A stretch of DNA of 40,809 nucleotides, from NCBI GenBank assembly GCA_001919865.1, contig MNIR01000011.1:1-40809 (forward strand). The letters are read 5' to 3'. Below are positions 33,231 to 39,056 of this stretch, piece after piece; positions within the stretch are counted from its first letter, which is position 1; every line of letters starts with the position of its first letter. The notes beneath the pieces were generated by a model. That model ran no database searches. It was given only the letters and a program-made list of their open reading frames with translations, and was not told where the DNA came from. Source of the stretch: Gemmatimonadetes bacterium 13_1_20CM_4_69_16 (GTDB lineage Bacteria; Gemmatimonadota; Gemmatimonadetes; Gemmatimonadales; GWC2-71-9). Position numbers and translations under genes: made by a program.

Positions 33231-34361
33231 ATGCCGCCCGATCGCGACACGACACGCTTACACGTCACCTACCGGATCAGCTGCGCCGATGGCGAAGATC
33301 CGGCGGCCAAGGCGCGGGACATCGCGTACGAGCAAACGGTGGAGCTTCCTGCCGACAGCGTGTCGCCCGCCGTCGTGGCGCGCAGCGTGGGCCGGGTCGA
33401 GACGCTCGAGCCGGCCGGTGACGGGTGCTGGCGCGCGGTCATTTCGTTCGACGCTGGTCTGGTGGGGGCCGGCGACGTCCCCCAACTCCTCAACCTGTTG
33501 TTCGGCAACATCTCGCTGAAGGCGGGGATCGAGCTCACAGGCCTGGAGTGGCCGCGCGCGCTGCTCGACCAGCTCGGCGGCCCGCGGTTCGGGATCGACG
33601 GCCTGCGGTCCTTGACCGGTGCGCGCGCGCGCCCTCTGCTGTGCGCCGCCGTGAAGCCGGTCGGCCTCCCCGTCGAGGCGCTCGCCGACATCTGCTATCG
33701 CTTTGCCTCGGGCGGCATCGACATCATCAAGGACGACCACAGCCTCTCGGACCAGGCGGTCGCTCCGTTCGCGGAGCGGGTAGGCCGCTGCCAGGAAGCC
33801 GTCGTGCGGGCGAATCGTGAGACCGGAGGGACGAGCTTGTACTTTCCCAACGTCACGGGCCCGGCGGCGGCGCTACCCGAGCGTGCGGATCTCGCGCGCC
33901 GAACGGGGTGCCGAGGCGTGCTCGTGAGCCCGCTGCTCGTGGGCCTCGATGCGGTACGATGCCTCGCCGCGCCGGGCGACCTGGCCGTCATGGCGCACCC
34001 GTCGCTCGCCGGTGTGTTTTTTCATGACCGCCACGGGATCGCGCCCGCGGTGCTGCTGGGCGAGCTGTTTCGGGTCGTGGGCAGCGACGCCGTGATCTAT
34101 CCCAACGTGGCGGGGCGCTTTACGTTGTCGCGCGCCACGTGCGAAGCGATCAACGCGAGCCTCCGCAAGCCGCTGGGCTCGCTCAAGCCCGCCTTCCCGG
34201 TCCCGGCTGGGGGGATCGACGCGGCGCGCGTGCCCGAGTGGATCGATCGCTATGGCGTTGATACGATGTTTCTCATCGGAGGAAGCCTGTACGCCCAGCG
34301 GGATCTCGCGCGCGCGGCGGGCGACTTACTCGACGTCGTGAGGCGGCACTGCGATGGATGA
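33231..34361 (+). CDS. RuBisCO-like protein (form IV)
   Basis: 376 residues, ATG 33231; there is no strong ribosome site. An N-terminal ferredoxin-like domain (about 8-120) is followed by the RuBisCO TIM-barrel: AAVKPVGL with Lys142 at the catalytic-Lys175 position, GGIDIIKDDH with Lys167 (carbamate position) and Asp169, AHPSLAGVFF, YPNVAGRFTLSR at loop 6, PAGGI, and GGSLYA at the phosphate site. The metal-ligand Glu of the KDDE motif is His170, and loop 6 lacks the usual Lys, so it is not a carboxylase. The overlapping cupin gene points to the MTA-isoprenoid shunt role known from Rhodospirillum rubrum, isomerising 5-methylthioribulose-1-phosphate. Other RLP activities, such as those in apiose breakdown, are possible. 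Confidence 0.88.
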   Translation: MPPDRDTTRLHVTYRISCADGEDPAAKARDIAYEQTVELPADSVSPAVVARSVGRVETLEPAGDGCWRAVISFDAGLVGAGDVPQLLNLLFGNISLKAGIELTGLEWPRALLDQLGGPRFGIDGLRSLTGARARPLLCAAVKPVGLPVEALADICYRFASGGIDIIKDDHSLSDQAVAPFAERVGRCQEAVVRANRETGGTSLYFPNVTGPAAALPERADLARRTGCRGVLVSPLLVGLDAVRCLAAPGDLAVMAHPSLAGVFFHDRHGIAPAVLLGELFRVVGSDAVIYPNVAGRFTLSRATCEAINASLRKPLGSLKPAFPVPAGGIDAARVPEWIDRYGVDTMFLIGGSLYAQRDLARAAGDLLDVVRRHCDG

Positions 34362-34758
34362 GCGATCCAAGCTCCTAAAGTTCACCCGGTTCCGCTGGGG
34401 TGGTGTGGAGGTGAGGGCCTACAAGGGGCCGGCCGCACCGTTCAAGGACGTGACCCGGCAAACCCTCTTGGGCGAGGCGCCGGGAGAAGAGGCGTTCAGC
34501 TTCATCACCCGCTACTTCGAGATTCAGCCGGGCGGCTACTCGACGCTCGAGCGGCATCAGCATCCGCACGCCGTCGTGGTGCTGCGCGGCGCGGGTCGCG
34601 TGATCCTGGGCGAACGGGCATACGACATCGCCCCGTTCGATTGCGTGTACGTATCGCCCGGCGTGTACCACCAGTTCCAGGCCACGAGCGCCGAGCCGCT
34701 GGGGTTCCTCTGCACGGTCGATCGGGTACGCGACCGGCCGGAGGTCGCACCGGCGTGA
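34354..34758 (+). CDS. Cupin domain protein (possible methylthioxylulose-phosphate sulfo-lyase)
   Basis: 134 residues, ATG 34354, overlapping the RLP gene by 8 bases. Single cupin fold: GYSTLERHQHPHAVVVLRGA carries His68, His70 and His72, an expected loop GERAYDIAPFDCVYV follows, and His106 lies in PGVYHQF; these form a typical metal site. In Rhodospirillum rubrum a cupin converts 1-methylthioxylulose-5-phosphate, made by the RLP, to 1-deoxyxylulose-5-phosphate and methanethiol. The coupling of RLP and cupin here suggests the same pair of steps; the substrate is inferred from context only. Confidence 0.85.
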   Translation: MDERSKLLKFTRFRWGGVEVRAYKGPAAPFKDVTRQTLLGEAPGEEAFSFITRYFEIQPGGYSTLERHQHPHAVVVLRGAGRVILGERAYDIAPFDCVYVSPGVYHQFQATSAEPLGFLCTVDRVRDRPEVAPA

Positions 34759-36119
34759 GCGTCAGCTCCATCAATCCCGCCACCGGCGAGATCCTGGAGA
34801 CGTTCGCCGAGACGGCGCCGGCCGCGCTCGAGCGAATCCTCGATCAGGCGGTCGCCGCCTACGGGGCGTGGCGGCGCTTCTCCTACGCGCAGCGCGGGCA
34901 GGCGATGCGCCAAGCGGCGCGCATCCTGCGGGAGCGCAGGGCCGAGTACGCGCGCACCATGGCGCTCGAGATGGGGAAGCCCCTGCAGCAGGGCGAAGCC
35001 GAAGCGGAGAAGTGTGCCTGGGCGTGCGAGTACTATGCCGAGCAGGCAGCGGCAATGTTGGGCGACCAACCCCGTGTCACCGACGGTTCTCGGAGCTACG
35101 TCCGCTTCGATCCGATCGGACCCGTGCTCGCGATCATGCCGTGGAATTTCCCATTCTGGCAGGTGTTCCGGTTCGCGGCGCCGGCGCTCATGGCGGGCAA
35201 TGCCGGCCTGCTGAAGCATGCGCCTAACGTCACGCGCTGCGCGCTCGCCATCGAGGAGGTGTTCCGGCAGGCCGGGTTCCCGGAGGGGCTGTTCCGCACG
35301 GTGATCCTGCAGAACGAAGCGGTGGCCGGGGTCATCGCTGACCCGAGAGTCCGCGCCGCCACGCTCACCGGCTCGGATCGCGCCGGCAGCCAGGTCGCGG
35401 CGCAGGCGGGCACGCACCTCAAGAAGATGGTGCTCGAGCTCGGCGGGAGCGATCCGTTCCTCGTGCTGGAGGACGCCGACGTGGACCAGGCCGCGCGCAC
35501 CGCCGCCGAGGCACGGCTGCTCAACAGCGGCCAAAGCTGCATCGCCGCGAAACGGTTCATCGTCGTCGAGTCGGTCGCGGACCGGTTCCTCGAAACGTTC
35601 GTCAGCGAGATGGCGGCGCGCCGCCTGGGCGATCCGCTGGCGCCCGCCACGCAGCTCGGCCCGCAAGCCCGGCTGGACTTGCGGGCGAATCTCCACCGCC
35701 AGGTGACGGAATCCGTGCGGCGCGGCGCTCGGCTGTTGCTCGGCGGGAAGCTTCCCGACGGGCCGGGCTGCTACTATCCCGCCACCGTGCTGGCGGCAGT
35801 GCACGAGGGGATGCCGGCGTTCGACGAGGAGGTCTTCGGACCCGCCGCCGCGGTGATCCGCGTGCCAGACGAGACCCAGGCGCTGCGCGTGGCCAACGCC
35901 TCGCGCTACGGCCTCGGGGCCTCGGTGTGGAGCACGGACCCGGCGCGTGGCGAGCGGCTCGCCCGGGAGCTCGAGGTCGGTAGCGTGTTCGTGAACGGCC
36001 TCGTGAGATCCGATCCCCGGCTCCCGTTCGGGGGAGTCAAGCGCTCGGGGTACGGACGCGAGTTGTCGGAGTACGGGCTCAAGGAGTTCGTCAACATCAA
36101 GACGGTCTGGGTGGCGTGA
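34755..36119 (+). CDS. NAD(P)-dependent aldehyde dehydrogenase (succinate-semialdehyde type)
   Basis: 454 residues, GTG 34755 overlapping the cupin TGA (GTGA), giving VSSINPATGEILETF as the family-typical start. ALDH superfamily: MPWNFPFWQVFR, cofactor Lys154, LTGSDRAGSQVA, Glu228 in LELGGSDPF, catalytic Cys262 in NSGQSCIAAKRF, EEVFGPAA, and the C-terminal PFGGVKRSGYGRELSEYG. It most resembles the short GabD2-like succinate-semialdehyde dehydrogenases. In this operon the substrate could be an aldehyde from sugar-phosphate or methylthio metabolism; none is proven. It is translationally coupled to genes on both sides. Confidence 0.92.
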   Translation: MSVSSINPATGEILETFAETAPAALERILDQAVAAYGAWRRFSYAQRGQAMRQAARILRERRAEYARTMALEMGKPLQQGEAEAEKCAWACEYYAEQAAAMLGDQPRVTDGSRSYVRFDPIGPVLAIMPWNFPFWQVFRFAAPALMAGNAGLLKHAPNVTRCALAIEEVFRQAGFPEGLFRTVILQNEAVAGVIADPRVRAATLTGSDRAGSQVAAQAGTHLKKMVLELGGSDPFLVLEDADVDQAARTAAEARLLNSGQSCIAAKRFIVVESVADRFLETFVSEMAARRLGDPLAPATQLGPQARLDLRANLHRQVTESVRRGARLLLGGKLPDGPGCYYPATVLAAVHEGMPAFDEEVFGPAAAVIRVPDETQALRVANASRYGLGASVWSTDPARGERLARELEVGSVFVNGLVRSDPRLPFGGVKRSGYGRELSEYGLKEFVNIKTVWVA

Positions 36120-36817
36120 GGGTCCGCGTCGGCACGTCCGGCTACAACTTCCCCGAATGGAAGGGCACATTCTATCCGGCGAAGCTGCCGGCGTCCCAGA
36201 TGCTCGAGTTCTACGCGCAGCGCCTGTCCACCGTGGAGGTCAACTACACGTTCTACCGCATGCCGAACGCGAAGGCCGTCGAGGGCTGGGACGCGGCGAC
36301 CCCGCAGGAGTTCACGTTCGTGCTCAAGGCGCCGCAACGGATCACCCACTTCGCCCGACTCAAGGACATCGACGATCCGCTGCGATACTTCCTCGACACC
36401 GCCCGCAAGCTCGGGCCCAAGCTCGGGCCCGTGCTGTTCCAGCTTCCCCCGAACTTCAAGAAGGACGTGGCTGCCCTCGGGGACCTGCTCACCCAGTTCC
36501 CCGCCGATGTGCGCTGCGCTTGGGAGTTCCGCCACGAATCGTGGTTCGCGGACGACGTGTACGGCGTGCTGCGGACCGGGAACGCCGCGCTGTGCGTCGC
36601 CGACACGGAGGTGGGCCACACGCCGCTGGTAGCGACGGCGGATTTCGGCTATTTCCGTCTGCGGGACGAGGGGTACGGCACAACCGAGCTCCGGCAATGG
36701 GCCGGGACGCTCAAGGAGCTCGGCAAGGGCTGGGGGGAGGCGTTCGTGTTCTTCAAGCACGAAGAATCGGGCATCGGCCCGAAGCTGGCACAGGAGTTCG
36801 CGAAGCTGCTGGAGTGA
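36116..36817 (+). CDS. DUF72 domain protein
   Basis: 233 residues, GTG 36116 overlapping the ALDH TGA. DUF72 TIM-barrel family: VRVGTSGYNFPEWKGTFYP, FYAQRLSTVEVNYTFYRMP, FTFVLKAPQRITH, LGPVLFQLPPNF, AWEFRHESWF, TADFGYFRLR, and a C-terminal VFFKHEESGIGPKLAQEF. The family is common and its activity is unknown. It is the fourth and last gene of the coupled RLP-cupin-ALDH operon. Confidence 0.9.
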   Translation: MRVRVGTSGYNFPEWKGTFYPAKLPASQMLEFYAQRLSTVEVNYTFYRMPNAKAVEGWDAATPQEFTFVLKAPQRITHFARLKDIDDPLRYFLDTARKLGPKLGPVLFQLPPNFKKDVAALGDLLTQFPADVRCAWEFRHESWFADDVYGVLRTGNAALCVADTEVGHTPLVATADFGYFRLRDEGYGTTELRQWAGTLKELGKGWGEAFVFFKHEESGIGPKLAQEFAKLLE

Positions 36818-36836
36818 CCCCTGCGGGCCCGCAGGA

Positions 36837-36968
36837 TCATCGATCTTCGCCCTGCTCCAGCTTGTCACGTCGCTCGAGCCACTGTTTCACGGCGAATCCG
36901 AGCGACGCACCGAAGCCCGCGCTGCCGAGGCCCAAGAGCAGCTTTCCCGTCACGATCAACACACTCAC
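36837..36968 (-). CDS. Single-span mini membrane protein
   Basis: 43 residues, GTG 36968, with GAGGAGGG 8 bases upstream, the best ribosome site in this stretch. Hydrophobic segment VSVLIVTGKLLLGLGSAGFG then ASLGFAVKQWLERRDKLEQG: one membrane helix with Gly-rich turns and a short charged tail. It ends 19 bases from the convergent DUF72 stop. The 12-bp inverted repeat at 36997-37036 lies just upstream. No family was recognised; a small membrane regulator or toxin-like peptide cannot be excluded. Confidence 0.55.
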   Translation of the reverse strand: MSVLIVTGKLLLGLGSAGFGASLGFAVKQWLERRDKLEQGEDR

Positions 36969-37291
36969 GAGCACACCCTCCTCGATACTGGAATGCCAAC
37001 GCCCCCACTCGTTTAGGATCGACGGTGGGGGCGTTGCTGTCAGCCGAACGATTCAGCTGCGACAACCTATCTGCCACGCATTCGATCACCCGACGCACGC
37101 TGCTGCGCCAGCGGCGTACAGTGATGGACCACGACGCCCGGCATGCCTCGGAGTACGCATTTCTCGTGCCGGATGAGGCGCGCGGCGCCGTACTTCGTCG
37201 GGGCGTGGGATGCCATGGTAGCCTGCATGCAAGACCTTAAAGGGCGAACAGCGCGGGGGTCAACCGCCCAAGTGGGTAGGACCGCGGGGGG
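36969..37291. other. 323-base gap without a convincing gene
   Basis: Apart from the ribosome site of the mini protein and the inverted repeat at 36997-37036, nothing supported was found. A 38-codon plus-strand frame at 37124-37240 has no ribosome site or recognisable motif. Confidence 0.6.
36997..37036. repeat. 12-bp perfect inverted repeat
   Basis: CAACGCCCCCAC (36997-37008) and GTGGGGGCGTTG (37025-37036) are separated by 16 bases. It lies 28 bases upstream of the mini membrane protein start. It could be an operator or terminator; no T-run follows on either strand. Confidence 0.6.
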
Positions 37292-38131
37292 TCATCCCTC
37301 CTTCTCGGGCACGAGCCTCCGATAGCTGCTCAAGTGTCGCAACGCGGCGGCCCGTTTGCCGGCGGTCTCATACAGGCGGGCCAGGTTGAAATGGGCGTCG
37401 GCGAGGCCCGGGTCGAGGGACAGCGCCTTGCGGTAGGCCTCGATGGCATCTGCCGGGCGGTCCAGGTCTTCGAACGCGATGCCGAGATTGTAGGCCGCGG
37501 TGGCATGGTCCGGGTTTTCGCTGAGGGCCGCCCGATAGTGCCGCTCCGCCTCGGTTGCCAGGCCTTGCTCGTGCAGCAGCCGGCCGAGGTTCACGTGGGC
37601 GTCGGCGTGGTGGGCGTCCAGCTCGAGCGCCCGCCGGTAGGCGTCCCGCGCGTCGCCCGGGGCCGCGACCTCGAGCTCGAGCCCGAGCTCGTACCAGTCC
37701 TCGGCGGACAGGTCCTGCTCCACGCGCCGCGCCGCCTTGGCGGCACGTCGCGCCATCGGCGCCGCGCGGCTCGCGAGCTCGGAGACCGCGAAATCGAGCT
37801 GGGTCTGCCCGGATTCCGGGCTCCAGGTGGCTTCACCGTCACTCACGATGATGCGACCGCCTTCGGCGGCGATACGCAGCTCGGCGAGCGAGCGTCCGCG
37901 CGGCAGCTGGGCGCGGAGCCGTCGCAGTGCGCCGCGGATGCGCTGCGCCGGGATGCGCGCGGCGACCAGTCCTTTGGCGGTGCGGAGAATCACGAGGTCC
38001 TGGAAGGAAAACAGCAGCTCGCCGCGGCGCCCGTGGCCGGGCGACAAAAAACCGTCGCGCGCGAAGCCCCGCACCTGCGCGACGGTCAATCCCAGCAGCC
38101 TGGAGACGTCCCGGGAAGTGTATCCCTTCAT
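37292..38131 (-). CDS. MerR-type HTH plus TPR repeat protein
   Basis: 279 residues, ATG 38131. Residues 1-70 form a MerR-like winged helix (YTSRDVSRLLGLTVAQVRGF, then GRRGELLFSFQDLVILRTAKG). A middle region (70-135) is mixed, and residues 140-275 hold about four TPR units (DWYELGLELEVAAPGDARDA; HADAHVNLGRLLHEQG; ATAAYNLGIAFEDLDRPADA; ADAHFNLARLYETAGKRAAA). It may couple DNA binding to a protein partner. It starts 7 bases after the Ku stop, across a heptamer repeat whose G-rich strand sits where the ribosome site should be, so it is probably co-transcribed with Ku. Confidence 0.85.
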   Translation of the reverse strand: MKGYTSRDVSRLLGLTVAQVRGFARDGFLSPGHGRRGELLFSFQDLVILRTAKGLVAARIPAQRIRGALRRLRAQLPRGRSLAELRIAAEGGRIIVSDGEATWSPESGQTQLDFAVSELASRAAPMARRAAKAARRVEQDLSAEDWYELGLELEVAAPGDARDAYRRALELDAHHADAHVNLGRLLHEQGLATEAERHYRAALSENPDHATAAYNLGIAFEDLDRPADAIEAYRKALSLDPGLADAHFNLARLYETAGKRAAALRHLSSYRRLVPEKEG

Positions 38132-38156
38132 CCCCCCCCTAGCCCCTAGCCCCTCC
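38132..38156 (+). repeat. Heptanucleotide repeat (CCCCTAG)
   Basis: CCCCTAG at 38136-38142, CCCCTAG at 38143-38149 and CCCCTCC at 38150-38156, preceded by extra C residues. On the minus strand it supplies the last codons and TAG stop of Ku and the G-rich leader of the MerR-TPR gene. Confidence 0.8.
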
Positions 38157-39008
38157 TACTTTGCGCTTGGCCGCCGGAGCCGCCTTCGCCTCCTTGCCCT
38201 CGACCCGCTTGGCGGGTTTGCGCTCGCCCACAGCGCCCTTGCCTTTCAGGCTCGCCTTGAGCGCCTCCATCAGATCGATGATCTGCGTCTTGGGCGCCTC
38301 GGTGGGCTCCTCGGTGATCTCCTTGCCCTCCACCTTGCGCTGAATCTGCTCGAGCACGCGCTTGCGCACGTTGTCCTCGTACTTGTCGGGTTGGAAGGCC
38401 TCGGACGCCGCCTGCTCCACCAGCTGCACGGCGAGCTGCAACTCCGGCTTCTTCACCTCGACCTTGGGAATCGGCACATCGGCGATCGAGCGGATCTCGT
38501 TCGCGTAGCGCAACTGCTCCATGACGAGACCGCTCGCCTCGGGGCGCACGGCGATGAGATACTGCTTGCCGCGCGCCGCGTACTGCCCGACCGCCACCCG
38601 CCCCGTCTGCTTCAGCGCCTCCGCCAGCAGACGGTAGGCCCGGTCGCCGCCCTTGTCGGGGCCGAGGAAGTACGACTTCTCGACGTATTTCCTGTCGACC
38701 TGGTCCGCCGGCACGAACTCGGTGATCTCGACCGTGTTGGTGGACTTCTCGTCGAGGGCCTTCAGCTCCTCGGGTGTGAAGATCACGTACTGCCCCTTGG
38801 TGAACTCGTAGCCCTTCACCATCTCGTCCTTCTCGATCTTGTCGCCGTCCTTGGAGCACACGTACTGCTGCTTCAGGCGCGCGCCGTCCTTCTTGTGCAG
38901 CCAGTTGAAGCTGATGGCGGCCGACGACTCGCCGGTCGAGAACATCTTGATCGGCACGGAAACAAGGCCGAAGGACAACGTCGCGGAACCTAGTGGGTGT
39001 GCGCTCAT
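38139..39008 (-). CDS. ku: Ku protein (non-homologous end joining)
   Basis: 289 residues, ATG 39008. Bacterial Ku homodimer that binds DNA double-strand ends and recruits LigD. Signatures: SATLSFGLVSVPIKMFSTGE, SFNWLHKKDGARLKQQYVCS, KGYEFTKGQYVIFTPEEL, SYFLGPDKGGDRAYRLLAEA, RYANEIRS, and a Lys/Ala-rich tail (ERKPAKRVEGKEAKA) typical of the DNA- or LigD-contacting C-terminus. It is divergent from ligD with only 48 bases between start codons. A 7-codon frame starting at 39028 ends on the Ku start. The stop is provided by a heptamer repeat. Confidence 0.95.
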   Translation of the reverse strand: MSAHPLGSATLSFGLVSVPIKMFSTGESSAAISFNWLHKKDGARLKQQYVCSKDGDKIEKDEMVKGYEFTKGQYVIFTPEELKALDEKSTNTVEITEFVPADQVDRKYVEKSYFLGPDKGGDRAYRLLAEALKQTGRVAVGQYAARGKQYLIAVRPEASGLVMEQLRYANEIRSIADVPIPKVEVKKPELQLAVQLVEQAASEAFQPDKYEDNVRKRVLEQIQRKVEGKEITEEPTEAPKTQIIDLMEALKASLKGKGAVGERKPAKRVEGKEAKAAPAAKRKVGGARG

Positions 39009-39056
39009 AAATCGATCGGTGCGCTCATGGAGGTCGAATGATAAGATTTCACCCCA

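Noticed and set aside
33231-34361. True RuBisCO and carbon fixation
   Set aside because: Metal-ligand Glu is His and loop 6 lacks the Lys; no phosphoribulokinase or small subunit is present.
37124-37240. 38-codon plus frame in the 323-base gap
   Set aside because: No ribosome site, no hydrophobic segment, no motif; composition fits chance.
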